From: Nocardioides perillae
GTDB lineage: Bacteria > Actinomycetota > Actinomycetes > Propionibacteriales > Nocardioidaceae
Assembly: GCF_013409425.1 (NCBI RefSeq)
Contig: NZ_JACCAC010000001.1
Location: forward strand, 1,984,001 to 2,048,000
Direction of reading: 5' to 3'
DNA: 64,000 nucleotides
The position numbers were made by a program, and so were the translations under genes. The notes under the pieces are model-generated. The model was given only the letters and a program-made list of their open reading frames with translations, did not search any database and was not told the origin of the DNA. This document shows, one piece after another, positions 36,814 through 44,786 of the stretch (the first letter of the stretch is position 1; the number at the start of each line of letters is the position of its first letter).

Positions 36814-37810
36814 AGTGCTCCTCGTGCGGCGCGTGGCGGTGCCCGTCGTGCACGTAGTCGACGTGGTCGCCGTGGCGGATCGCGGGGTGGCCGCAGTCGG
36901 GTCCGTGCTGGTGCGGGTGCGCCGAGGCCGCCACGACCACCTCCTCCTCGCCCGGCACCTCGGGGAAGGGGCTGCGGGCGCGCTCGCGGTGCCGCAGCCA
37001 GCTGCCGATCGGCCAGGTGAGGGCGAAGCAGGCGAGTGCCAGGAGCACGATGGTCGGTCCGGTGGCGACGGTCAGGTCCGCGGCCACCGAGAGGTAGGCC
37101 GCCAGCAGCAGGCCGCCGACGGAGGCCCCCACGCCGAGGGCGACCGCGAGGGCCATGGTGCGGCGGAAGGTGCGCATGACCTGCTGCGAGGTCGCGACCG
37201 GCACGACCATGAGGGCGGAGACGAGCAGCAGCCCCACGGTGCGCATCGCCACGGTCACGGTCACCGCGGCGAGCACGGCGACCAGCAGGTTGTAGCCGCG
37301 CACGCGCAGGCCCGCCACTCGGGCGAAGTCCTGGTCCTGGGCGACGGTGAAGAGCTGGGGCGCCAGCCCCACACCGAGCACGACGACGACCGCGGCGAGC
37401 GCGATGGTGAACCACACGTCGCCGACCGCCAGCGTGGTGAGCGAGCCGAAGAGGTACTGGTTGAGCGTGGTCGCGCTCTGCCCGGCCAGGCCGGTGATGA
37501 GGATGCCGCCGGCGATGCCACCGTAGAAGAGCAGGGCGAGCGCGACGTCGCCGCTGGTGTGGCCGCGCTCGCGGATGACCTCGATGAGCACCGCGCCGAC
37601 GACCGCCACCAGCACGGCGGTCCAGGTGGGGGCGGCGCCGGTCCACAGCCCGAGCGCTACCCCGGTGACGGCGACGTGGCCGAGCCCGTCACCCATGAGC
37701 GCGAGGCGGCGCTGGACCAGGTAGGTGCCGACGACCGGGGCCGCCAGACCGGTGAACAGGGCCGCGATCAACGCTCGCTGCATGAAGGGCAGCGCGAGCA
37801 GGTCGGTCAC
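36800..37810 (-). CDS. znuB: Zinc ABC transporter permease, ZnuB-like
   Basis: An ABC-3 family permease: about eight helices to residue 275 with GDGLGHVAVTGVALG and RTVGLLLVSALMVVP. A 50-residue cytoplasmic tail is exceptionally histidine-rich (HPHQHGPDCGH, HGDHVDYVHDGHRH, HEEHYDEH). That tail is a likely zinc-buffering or sensing segment (inference). The start overlaps the end of znuC by 4 bases. Confidence 0.92.
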   Translation of the reverse strand: MTDLLALPFMQRALIAALFTGLAAPVVGTYLVQRRLALMGDGLGHVAVTGVALGLWTGAAPTWTAVLVAVVGAVLIEVIRERGHTSGDVALALLFYGGIAGGILITGLAGQSATTLNQYLFGSLTTLAVGDVWFTIALAAVVVVLGVGLAPQLFTVAQDQDFARVAGLRVRGYNLLVAVLAAVTVTVAMRTVGLLLVSALMVVPVATSQQVMRTFRRTMALAVALGVGASVGGLLLAAYLSVAADLTVATGPTIVLLALACFALTWPIGSWLRHRERARSPFPEVPGEEEVVVAASAHPHQHGPDCGHPAIRHGDHVDYVHDGHRHAPHEEHYDEH

Positions 37811-38646
37811 GGTGCCTCCAGGGGAGCCGCGACGTGCGGGGCGTGGTCGTGGGCGAAGCGGCGGTCGCGCGGGTCGTCGCCCGGCAGCCCGAGGTCGTGG
37901 CAGTGCGACCCGTGCGCCTCGTGCAGCGCGACGGCCTCGTCGGCGGCCAGCGGTGCGCCGTCGTGCACCACGCGACCGCCGCGCAGCACGACGGTGCGCT
38001 GGACCAGGGGGGCCAGGGGACCGAGCTCGTGGGCCACCAGCACCACGGTCGAGCCGCGGGCGGCGAGCGCGGCGAGGGTGTCGGCCAGCGCCTGCTGGCT
38101 GCCGAGGTCGACCCCGGCGGTCGGCTCGTCGAGGAAGAACAGCTCGGGCTCCCCGGCCAGTGCCCGGGCGATGAGCACCCGTTGCTGCTGACCGCCGGAG
38201 AGGGTGGAGACCGCGTCGCGGGCGCGGTCGGCGAGGCCGACGGTCTCGAGGGCGTCGTGCACCGCGCGGCGGTCGGTCCGGCTGGCAGGCCGCAGCACCC
38301 GGCGTCGGGTCAGGCGCCCGGAGGCGACCACCTCGGCGACCGAGGCGGGCACGCCGCTCGTGGCGCCCGCGCGCTGCGGCACGAAGCCCACGCGGTGCCG
38401 GTCGGCGAAGCGCTCCACGGGGGAGCCGAAGAGGGTCGCGCGGCCCCGCGCGAGCGGGAGCAGGCCGGTCATCGCCCGCACCAGCGTCGACTTGCCGGAG
38501 CCGTTCGCGCCCATGAGCGCCACGAACTGCCCGGCCGGCACCGCGAGGTCGATGCCGCGGAGCACGGGGCGGCCGCCGAGGACGACGGCGCCGTCGTGCA
38601 CCTCGGCGACCGGCGCGGTCGGGGTCGTGGGGGCTGCCGGGCTCAA
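37807..38646 (-). CDS. znuC: Zinc ABC transporter ATP-binding protein, ZnuC-like
   Basis: About 279 residues. Walker A GANGSGKST, Q-loop FVPQRAG, signature LSGGQQQR, Walker B LFFLDEPTAG and the switch His in LVAHELGPL are all present. The C-terminus is His-rich (HEAHGSHCHD, FAHDHAPHV). The likely start is a TTG at 38646 that overlaps the znuA stop (TTGA); no better start precedes the first strand of the domain. Confidence 0.92.
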   Translation of the reverse strand: MSPAAPTTPTAPVAEVHDGAVVLGGRPVLRGIDLAVPAGQFVALMGANGSGKSTLVRAMTGLLPLARGRATLFGSPVERFADRHRVGFVPQRAGATSGVPASVAEVVASGRLTRRRVLRPASRTDRRAVHDALETVGLADRARDAVSTLSGGQQQRVLIARALAGEPELFFLDEPTAGVDLGSQQALADTLAALAARGSTVVLVAHELGPLAPLVQRTVVLRGGRVVHDGAPLAADEAVALHEAHGSHCHDLGLPGDDPRDRRFAHDHAPHVAAPLEAP

Positions 38647-39719
38647 CAGCCGTTCGCCGCCTGGAGGGCCGAGAGGTTCGCGCGCATGAGGGAAAGGTAG
38701 TCCTCCCCGGCCGTCTCGTCGGTCAGCCCCTCGAGCGGGTCGAGCACGTCGGCCTCGATGCCCAGGTCGGAGGCGAGCGTCTCGGCGGTCTTCGGGCTGA
38801 CCAGGCGCTCGCTGAAGACGGTGGTGACGCCCTCGTCGGCGATGACGTCCTGCAGCCGGGCGAGGTCGCCCGGGGTGGGCTCGCTGTCGGGGGAGAGGCC
38901 GGCGATCGGCTCGAAGTCCAGGCCGTAGCGCTCGAGGTAGGCGAAGGCGTCGTGGTTGACGACGACGGTGTCGCGCGCGCAGGAGGCCAGCCCCTCGGCG
39001 TACTCGGCGTCGAGCTGCTCGAGGCGGGTGCGCAGGTCGGCGGCGGCCGCCTCGTAGTCGGCGGCACCGTCGGGATCGACCGCGGCCAGCTCGTCCGCGA
39101 CGGCGTCGCCCAGGTCGGCCATCCGCTGCGGGTCCAGCCAGAAGTGCGGGTCGAGGTCGCTGTCGCCGTGGTCGTGCCCGTCGCCCTCGGTGTGCCCGTC
39201 GCCCTCGGTGTGCTCCTCGCCCTCGTGCTCGGCGTGGTCCTCGGCGCTCTCGCCCGCGTGCTCGCCCTCGTGCTCGGCGTGGTCCTCGGCGCTCTCGCCC
39301 GCGTGCTCGCCCTCGTGCTCGCCCTCGTGGTCGTGCGGGTCGTCGGCGACGCGGAGGTCGACGACGTCGGCGGCGTCCAGCACCGAGCCCTCGGCGGACT
39401 CGGCGGCCGCCTCGTCGACGGCAGGCTGGAAGCCGTCGAGCAGCAGCACCACGTCGGCGCCGGCCACCGTCGCGGTCTCGCCGACGCCGAGCTCGAGGTC
39501 GTGCGGCTCGGCTCCGGGGGAGGTCAGCAGCTCGACCTCGGCCCGGTCGCCCGCGACCTGCTCGGCGACCCATCCCAGGGGGTAGAACGCGGCGGCCACG
39601 GTCGGGGCGTCGCCGCCGGACCCACCGGCAGCGGCGTCCCCGTCGGCGCCGAGCGCGGCGCAGGAGGAGAGGGCGAGGGCGAGGGCGGGGACGAGGGCGG
39701 AGGCACGTCGCAAACTCAT
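38643..39719 (-). CDS. znuA: Zinc-binding lipoprotein, ZnuA-like
   Basis: A cluster A-I substrate-binding protein for zinc uptake. Lipobox LSSC (Cys near 20), PHDLELGVGETATV, then a long acidic His-rich loop, DPHFWLDPQRM, TVVVNHDAFAYLERY and GLSPDSEPTP. The loop contains a 15-residue tandem repeat (EGEHAGESAEDHAEH) plus HTEGDGH steps. The ATG lies inside the Zur-like box, so the mRNA is probably leaderless. It heads the znuACB operon. Confidence 0.93.
   Translation of the reverse strand: MSLRRASALVPALALALSSCAALGADGDAAAGGSGGDAPTVAAAFYPLGWVAEQVAGDRAEVELLTSPGAEPHDLELGVGETATVAGADVVLLLDGFQPAVDEAAAESAEGSVLDAADVVDLRVADDPHDHEGEHEGEHAGESAEDHAEHEGEHAGESAEDHAEHEGEEHTEGDGHTEGDGHDHGDSDLDPHFWLDPQRMADLGDAVADELAAVDPDGAADYEAAAADLRTRLEQLDAEYAEGLASCARDTVVVNHDAFAYLERYGLDFEPIAGLSPDSEPTPGDLARLQDVIADEGVTTVFSERLVSPKTAETLASDLGIEADVLDPLEGLTDETAGEDYLSLMRANLSALQAANGC
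39216..39321 (-). repeat. 45-bp tandem repeat in the znuA metal loop
   Basis: Two identical 45-base copies (39216-39260 and 39261-39305) and a 16-base partial copy, encoding the 15-residue His/Glu unit of the metal loop. Identity at DNA level points to recent duplication and likely length variation between strains. Confidence 0.9.
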
Positions 39720-39733
39720 GAGAACGATTCTCG
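39719..39733. promoter_or_regulatory. Zur-like operator over the znuA start
   Basis: TGAGAA-CGA-TTCTCG, close to the actinobacterial Zur box (TGAAAAT-type palindrome). It overlaps the znuA start codon and a GAGAAT hexamer 7 bases before it, so bound Zur would cover the core promoter. The divergent gene at 39784 starts 50 bases away. Confidence 0.75.
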
Positions 39734-39783
39734 TCTTCGTTCCGGACGGGTGTCAAACCGATCGGGTGCGTAGGGTGCGCCGA

Positions 39784-40104
39784 GTGATCGTGGTGAACCG
39801 CTTCCGGGTGCCCGTGACCGAGGCCGCGGCGTTCCGCGCCGACGTCGAGCGCGCCGCGGCGCTGCTCGCCGGCCGGCCGGGCCACCTCGGCGGCGAGGTG
39901 GGGCGCAACGTCGACGACCCCGAGCTGTGGGTGCTCACGACGCGCTGGGAGCACGTGGGCGCCTACCGGCGCGCGCTGTCGTCCTACGACGTGAAGGTCG
40001 GGGCGGTCCCGCTGCTGTCCCGGGCCCTCGACGAGCCCAGCGCCTACGAGCGCGTGGAGCCCGGTGCCGCCCTCAACGACCACGCAGCGCGGTCGCTAGG
40101 CTGA
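39784..40104 (+). CDS. Antibiotic biosynthesis monooxygenase (ABM) domain protein
   Basis: A 106-residue ABM or dimeric alpha-beta-barrel protein (FRVPVTEAAAFRADVE, then ELWVLTTRWEHVGAYRRAL). Members include heme-degrading monooxygenases and quinone oxygenases. The specific role is unknown. TAGGGT lies 7 bases before the GTG (leaderless). The longer open frame begins inside the Zur box and is not the likely start. Its placement between the znu operon and glyS might suggest metal-linked control (weak inference). Confidence 0.78.
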   Translation: MIVVNRFRVPVTEAAAFRADVERAAALLAGRPGHLGGEVGRNVDDPELWVLTTRWEHVGAYRRALSSYDVKVGAVPLLSRALDEPSAYERVEPGAALNDHAARSLG

Positions 40105-40161
40105 CGCCTTCGTCGGGCCGGCAGCCGGTCGGTCCGCGGACCAGCCTGGAGGAGCTCCACC

Positions 40162-41559
40162 GTGGCCAAGCCGCCGCCGTCCACCGTCGACCACGTCGTC
40201 TCGCTCGCGAAGCGCCGCGGCTTCGTCTACCCGTGCGGCGAGATCTACGGCGGCACCCGGTCGGCGTGGGACTACGGCCCGCTCGGCGTGGAGCTCAAGG
40301 ACAACATCAAGCGCCAGTGGTGGAAGGCGATGGTGCAGGCCCGCGAGGACGTCGTCGGCCTGGACTCCTCGGTGATCCTGCCGCGCGAGACCTGGGTCGC
40401 CAGCGGCCACGTCGACACCTTCAACGACCCGCTGACCGAGTGCCAGTCGTGCCACAAGCGCTACCGCGCCGACCACCTGCAGGAGGAGTACGCCGAGAAG
40501 AAGGGTCTCGACGACCCCGACGCGGTCGACCTGGCCGACGTGGCCTGCGCCAACTGCGGCACCCGCGGGGCCTGGACCGAGCCGCGGCAGTTCTCCGGCA
40601 TGCTCAAGACCCACCTCGGCGTGGTCGAGGACGAGTCCGGCCTGCACTACCTGCGCCCCGAGACCGCGCAGGGCATCTTCCTCAACTTCGCCAACGTCGT
40701 GACCTCGAGCCGCCGCAAGCCGCCCTTCGGCATCGCCCAGATCGGCAAGAGCTTCCGCAACGAGATCACGCCGGGCAACTTCATCTTCCGCACCCGCGAG
40801 TTCGAGCAGATGGAGATGGAGTTCTTCGTCAAGCCGGGCGAGGACGAGGAGTGGCACCAGTACTGGATCGACGAGCGCACCCGGTGGTACACCGACCTCG
40901 GCATCGACCCCGACAACCTGCGCCACTTCGAGCACCCGCAGGAGAAGCTCAGCCACTACTCCAAGCGCACCGTCGACATCGAGTACCGCTTCCGCTTCGC
41001 CGGCTCGGAGTGGGGCGAGCTCGAGGGCGTCGCGAACCGCACCGACTTCGATCTCTCCACGCACGCGCAGCACTCCGGCCAGGACCTCAGCTACTACGAC
41101 CAGGCCGCGGGGGAGCGCTACACCCCCTACGTCATCGAGCCGGCAGCCGGTCTCTCGCGCTCGCTCATGACCTTCCTGGTCGACGCGTTCACCGAGGACG
41201 AGGCGCCCAACACCAAGGGCGGCGTCGACAAGCGCACGGTGCTGCGCCTCGACCCGCGCCTCGCGCCGGTCAAGGCGGCCGTCCTGCCGCTGTCGCGCAA
41301 CGCCGACCTCACACCCAAGGCGAAGGCGCTCGCCGCCGAGCTGCGCCAGCACTGGAACGTGGAGTTCGACGACTCCGGCGCCATCGGCCGCCGCTACCGG
41401 CGCCAGGACGAGATCGGCACGCCCTTCTGCGTCACCGTCGACTTCGACACCCTCGAGGACGACGCGGTCACCGTGCGCGAGCGCGACGCCATGACGCAGG
41501 AGCGCATCCCGCTCGCCGGCATCAGCCGCTGGTTCGGCGAGCGCCTGGTCGGCTGCTGA
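40162..41559 (+). CDS. glyS: Glycine-tRNA ligase (dimeric class II)
   Basis: A homodimeric glycyl-tRNA synthetase of 465 residues. It shows the [20 protein letters not shown] start, motif 2 ([20 protein letters not shown]) and a zinc-ribbon-like CQSCHKRYR with CANCG, and motif 3 near ESGLxRSLM ([14 protein letters not shown]). The C-terminal anticodon domain follows. The GTG follows GGAGGAG. TAGGCT at 40097 gives a leader of about 50 bases. I see no T-box. Confidence 0.96.
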   Translation: MAKPPPSTVDHVVSLAKRRGFVYPCGEIYGGTRSAWDYGPLGVELKDNIKRQWWKAMVQAREDVVGLDSSVILPRETWVASGHVDTFNDPLTECQSCHKRYRADHLQEEYAEKKGLDDPDAVDLADVACANCGTRGAWTEPRQFSGMLKTHLGVVEDESGLHYLRPETAQGIFLNFANVVTSSRRKPPFGIAQIGKSFRNEITPGNFIFRTREFEQMEMEFFVKPGEDEEWHQYWIDERTRWYTDLGIDPDNLRHFEHPQEKLSHYSKRTVDIEYRFRFAGSEWGELEGVANRTDFDLSTHAQHSGQDLSYYDQAAGERYTPYVIEPAAGLSRSLMTFLVDAFTEDEAPNTKGGVDKRTVLRLDPRLAPVKAAVLPLSRNADLTPKAKALAAELRQHWNVEFDDSGAIGRRYRRQDEIGTPFCVTVDFDTLEDDAVTVRERDAMTQERIPLAGISRWFGERLVGC

Positions 41560-41566
41560 GGAGTCG

Positions 41567-42394
41567 GTGACCGGGCACCCGCTGGTGCAGAATGGCCCGG
41601 TGAGTTCTCCGGGGAGGGGCCTGTTCACCGTGCCGCGCGTCACGGTGGTCCTGGCCGTCCTGCTGCTGGCGGTCTCGCTGACCCTCGCGCTGCGCAGCGG
41701 GGGCGGCGAGCCGGAGGGGTCCGGCGCGGCTGCGCCCGACCCGGCCGTGTCGAGCCCCTCGTCGACGGCCACCGCGAGCCCGTCGCCCAGCCCGACGGAG
41801 ACGGCGTACGCCGAGGTCCCCGGCGTGAGCCTCACCGAGCCCGGCACGGCACTGGCCTTCGGTGACGCCGCCACCGTCGCGTGGGAGCCCGACCAGAAGG
41901 TGCTGGGCGCCCTCGACGTGGAGGTGCGGGCCGTCGAGCGGGCGCCGCTGCGGGTCTTCCGCGGCTGGCAGCTGCCGCCGGAGGCCGAGTCGTCGGCCGC
42001 CTACTTCGTGCGCGCCCGGGTCGAGAACGTCGGCCGCACCGACCTGTCCGGCCGTCGCGCGCCGCTCTACCTCGTCGACGAGACCAGCACCCTGATCCAG
42101 CACTCGACCTTCGCCGACCGCTTCCGGGCCTGCCCGAGCACGCCCTTCCCGGCGAAGTTCCGTCCCGGCCGGGCGGTGGACGTCTGCCTGGTCTACCTCG
42201 TGCCCGACAAGGGCGACGCCACGGCCGTGAGCTTCCGCCCGACCCAGGACTTCGACCCGATCACGTGGACCGGTGAGGAGACGACCTACCGCCCCGGCGC
42301 AAAGCGGCGCGGTCGCGGTGCGCGCGGCCCGGGCGGGACTCAGGGCGGGGCGCAGGGCGGGGCCCAGGGCGAGCAGGGGACCGACGCCTCGTGA
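41567..42394 (+). CDS. Membrane-anchored DUF4352-like protein
   Basis: One N-terminal transmembrane helix (about 22-42), a Ser/Thr/Pro/Ala-rich linker, and an extracellular domain that resembles DUF4352 immunoglobulin-like folds (SSAAYFVRARVENVGRTDL; late LVYLVPDKGDATAVSF). The C-terminus is a Gly/Gln/Arg-rich tail with a GGAQGGAQG repeat. GTG at 41567 sits 3 bases after GAGGAG, and a GTG at 41600 is the alternative. It overlaps dus by 4 bases (GTGA). Function unknown. Confidence 0.72.
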   Translation: MTGHPLVQNGPVSSPGRGLFTVPRVTVVLAVLLLAVSLTLALRSGGGEPEGSGAAAPDPAVSSPSSTATASPSPSPTETAYAEVPGVSLTEPGTALAFGDAATVAWEPDQKVLGALDVEVRAVERAPLRVFRGWQLPPEAESSAAYFVRARVENVGRTDLSGRRAPLYLVDETSTLIQHSTFADRFRACPSTPFPAKFRPGRAVDVCLVYLVPDKGDATAVSFRPTQDFDPITWTGEETTYRPGAKRRGRGARGPGGTQGGAQGGAQGEQGTDAS

Positions 42395-43536
42395 CGACCA
42401 CCCTGCTGCCCGACGGCCTGCGCCTCGGGGGGCTGCACGTCGAGACCCCCGTCGTGCTCGCCCCCATGGCAGGCATCACCAACGCGGCCTTCCGCCGGCT
42501 GTGCGCCGAGCAGGGGGCCGGGCTCTACGTCTGCGAGATGATCACCTCGCGTGGCCTGGTCGAGGGCGACCAGCACACCCGCGACATGCTCGTCTTCGAC
42601 GAGGCCGAGCGGGTGCGCTCGGTCCAGCTCTACGGCACCGACCCGGTCTACGTCGGCAAGGCCGTCGAGATCCTCTGCGCCGAGCACGGGGTGGCGCACG
42701 TCGACCTCAACTTCGGCTGCCCGGTGCCCAAGGTGACCCGCAAGGGCGGCGGCGGTGCCCTGCCCTGGAAGCGGACGCTGCTGGCCGCGATCCTCGAGCA
42801 CGCCGTGCGCGCCGCGACGCCCTACGGCGTGCCGGTGACCATGAAGACCCGCAAGGGCATCGACGACGACCACCTCACGTTCCTCGACGCCGGGCGCATC
42901 GCGCAGGAGAGCGGGTGCGCGGCGATCGCGCTGCACGGCCGCACGGTGGTGCAGGCCTACAGCGGCCGGGCCGACTGGGAGGCGATCGGCGAGCTGGTCG
43001 CCGCGGTCGACATCCCGGTGCTCGGCAACGGCGACGTGTGGGAGGCCGCCGACGCCGTGCGGATGGTCGAGCAGACCGGCGCCGCGGGCGTCGTCGTCGG
43101 GCGCGGGTGCCTCGGTCGGCCTTGGCTCTTCCGCGACCTCGCGGCGGCCTTCGCCGGCGAGCAGGTCGCGACGCTGCCCACGCTCGGCGAGGTGCGCGTG
43201 ATGATGCGCCGCCACGCCGAGCTGCTGGCGACGCACATGGGGGAGGAGCGCGGCTGCCGCGAGTTCCGCAAGCACGTCTCGTGGTACCTCAAGGGCTTCT
43301 CCGCCGGCGGCCGGCTGCGCCACGCGCTCGCCCTCGTCGACACGCTGGCGGAGCTCGACGCGCTGCTGGCCGAGCTCGACCCGGCCGAGCCCTTCCCCGT
43401 GGGCGAGCTCGGCGCGCCGCGCGGTCGCCAGGGCTCCCCGCGCGCCAGGGTCGCGCTCCCCGACGGCTGGCTCGACAGCCGCGACGGCGTGGTCGCGGTG
43501 GCGGCCGAGGGCGCCGCGGAGCAGACCGGCGGCTGA
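42391..43536 (+). CDS. dusB: tRNA-dihydrouridine synthase, DusB-like
   Basis: An FMN enzyme that reduces uridines in tRNA D-loops. The FMN barrel starts VVLAPMAGITNAAFR. The catalytic Cys110 lies in DLNFGCPVPKV followed by RKGGGGAL. LHGRT and GNGDVW are also present. A C-terminal helical domain recognises tRNA. Coupled to the preceding gene by GTGA. Dus next to dgt and dnaG is common in actinobacteria. Confidence 0.95.
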   Translation: MTTTLLPDGLRLGGLHVETPVVLAPMAGITNAAFRRLCAEQGAGLYVCEMITSRGLVEGDQHTRDMLVFDEAERVRSVQLYGTDPVYVGKAVEILCAEHGVAHVDLNFGCPVPKVTRKGGGGALPWKRTLLAAILEHAVRAATPYGVPVTMKTRKGIDDDHLTFLDAGRIAQESGCAAIALHGRTVVQAYSGRADWEAIGELVAAVDIPVLGNGDVWEAADAVRMVEQTGAAGVVVGRGCLGRPWLFRDLAAAFAGEQVATLPTLGEVRVMMRRHAELLATHMGEERGCREFRKHVSWYLKGFSAGGRLRHALALVDTLAELDALLAELDPAEPFPVGELGAPRGRQGSPRARVALPDGWLDSRDGVVAVAAEGAAEQTGG

Positions 43537-43700
43537 GCCGGTGGCCCGGGGTCGGAGAGGCCCCCGCACGGGTGGGGCCGAGGGTCCCGGGTGAGCACCG
43601 ACACGTCCGATCCGGGTGGCCGCGGCTAGGACTCTCCTTGCGGGTGTGTTTCACTCGTGACTTCGCGCCGAGGCCGCACCTTCCCCCCGAGGTGGCCCCG

Positions 43701-43716
43701 GCGTTCCCCTGAACGC
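43701..43716 (+). promoter_or_regulatory. Hairpin just upstream of the ribosome site of the next gene
   Basis: GCGTTC-CCCT-GAACGC is a perfect 6-bp stem with a 4-base loop in the leader of the secreted peptidase-like gene. The CGAAGGA site begins about 5 bases after it. I cannot match the leader to a known riboswitch. Confidence 0.45.
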
Positions 43717-43735
43717 GAGACGAAGGACCGACGCA

Positions 43736-44707
43736 GTGGCAGACATCCGCCACGAGCGGGACACCGCCGCCCGCCACGAGGACCACCCGACCGCCCCCGC
43801 CGCCGGCACCACGCCGGGCTCCGGCCGCCGGTTCCGCCGCCCCTCCCGCGCCGCCCTGGTCGCCGCGCCCGTCGCCGTCGTGGCGACCGCCGCGACCGTG
43901 GCCGTCGGCGTGGTGGGGTCCGGATCCGCCACGCCCCTGCCCGTCGCGGCCCAGGACTCCGTCGTGGTCGGCGAGCCCCTGGAGCGGGTCGTGCCCGTGA
44001 GCCGTGCCGGCCAGCGCCAGCCCGGCCTGCAGCGGGCCTACGACCGCAACGCGCGCCGGGTCGCGCGGGCCGAGGCCCGCGAGGCCGCTGCCCGGGCGAC
44101 CCGCAAGGCGGTCGCCGCGGCCGACACCCGGCTGTGGACCACCGCGCCGCTCAACCTCTGGACGCTGCCGGGCGGCGACGCCCGCAAGGTGGGCACCCTC
44201 GCCGAGGGCCGCAAGGTGCTCGTGACCGGGCGCGCCGCCCAGGGTCGCGAGGAGGTCGTGGTGAAGGGGCTCTCCCGCTGGGTCACCGCGGGCTACCTGA
44301 CGTCGGAGGAGCCGGCGCCGCCCGTCGAGGAGGTCGCCGCGCGCGCCGCCGCCGGCGACGCCACCTGCAGCAACGGCACGTCGGTCTCCCCGGGCGTCAG
44401 CCCCAACGTGGCCAAGGTGCACGCCGCGACCTGCGCGGCCTTCCCGCAGATCACGTCGTACGGCGACTTCCGCAGCGACGGCGAGCACAGCCAGGGCATC
44501 GCGCTCGACATCATGGTGAGCGGCGACCTCGGCTGGCAGGTCGCGGAGTACCTCCGCGCCAACCACGCCGAGCTCGGCATCAGCTATCTCATCTACGCCC
44601 AGAAGATCTGGTCGGTGGAGCGCAGCGGCGAGGGCTGGCGCGGCATGGAGGACCGCGGGTCCACCACCGCCAACCACTACGACCACGTGCACGTCACCAC
44701 CTACTGA
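43736..44707 (+). CDS. Secreted SH3b plus ARB_07466-like cell-wall protein
   Basis: 323 residues. A cytoplasmic N-terminus of about 35 residues precedes one hydrophobic export or anchor helix (about 38-62). An Arg/Ala-rich helical stretch, an SH3b-like domain (LWTTAPLNLWTLPGG, about 137-195) and a C-terminal domain follow. The last domain has GEHSQGIALDIMVSG, IIYAQKIW-like and NHYDHVHVT motifs, as in M15-type D-Ala-D-Ala peptidases and ARB_07466-like proteins. The His-Asp-His pattern suggests a metal site. Probably acts on peptidoglycan (inference). GTG start with a CGAAGGA site. Confidence 0.82.
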   Translation: MADIRHERDTAARHEDHPTAPAAGTTPGSGRRFRRPSRAALVAAPVAVVATAATVAVGVVGSGSATPLPVAAQDSVVVGEPLERVVPVSRAGQRQPGLQRAYDRNARRVARAEAREAAARATRKAVAAADTRLWTTAPLNLWTLPGGDARKVGTLAEGRKVLVTGRAAQGREEVVVKGLSRWVTAGYLTSEEPAPPVEEVAARAAAGDATCSNGTSVSPGVSPNVAKVHAATCAAFPQITSYGDFRSDGEHSQGIALDIMVSGDLGWQVAEYLRANHAELGISYLIYAQKIWSVERSGEGWRGMEDRGSTTANHYDHVHVTTY

Positions 44708-44732
44708 CCGGCTACCGACCGGCTACTGACCG
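44700..44732 (+). repeat. Three 11-bp direct repeats
   Basis: CTACTGACCGG, CTACCGACCGG and CTACTGACCGG follow one another without gaps across the stop codon of the preceding gene. They lie between that gene and dgt. Confidence 0.8.
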
Positions 44733-44786
44733 GGCGCGGAGTCGACAGGCCACGACCGTCGGGGGCGACCGCTAGGGTCGCCCCCG

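Noticed and set aside
40105..40161. T-box leader of glyS
   Set aside because: The leader is only about 50 bases and I see no specifier stem or T-box sequence.
43537..43735. ydaO-type c-di-AMP riboswitch before the secreted cell-wall gene
   Set aside because: Such genes often have one in actinobacteria, but the conserved ydaO core sequences are not present.
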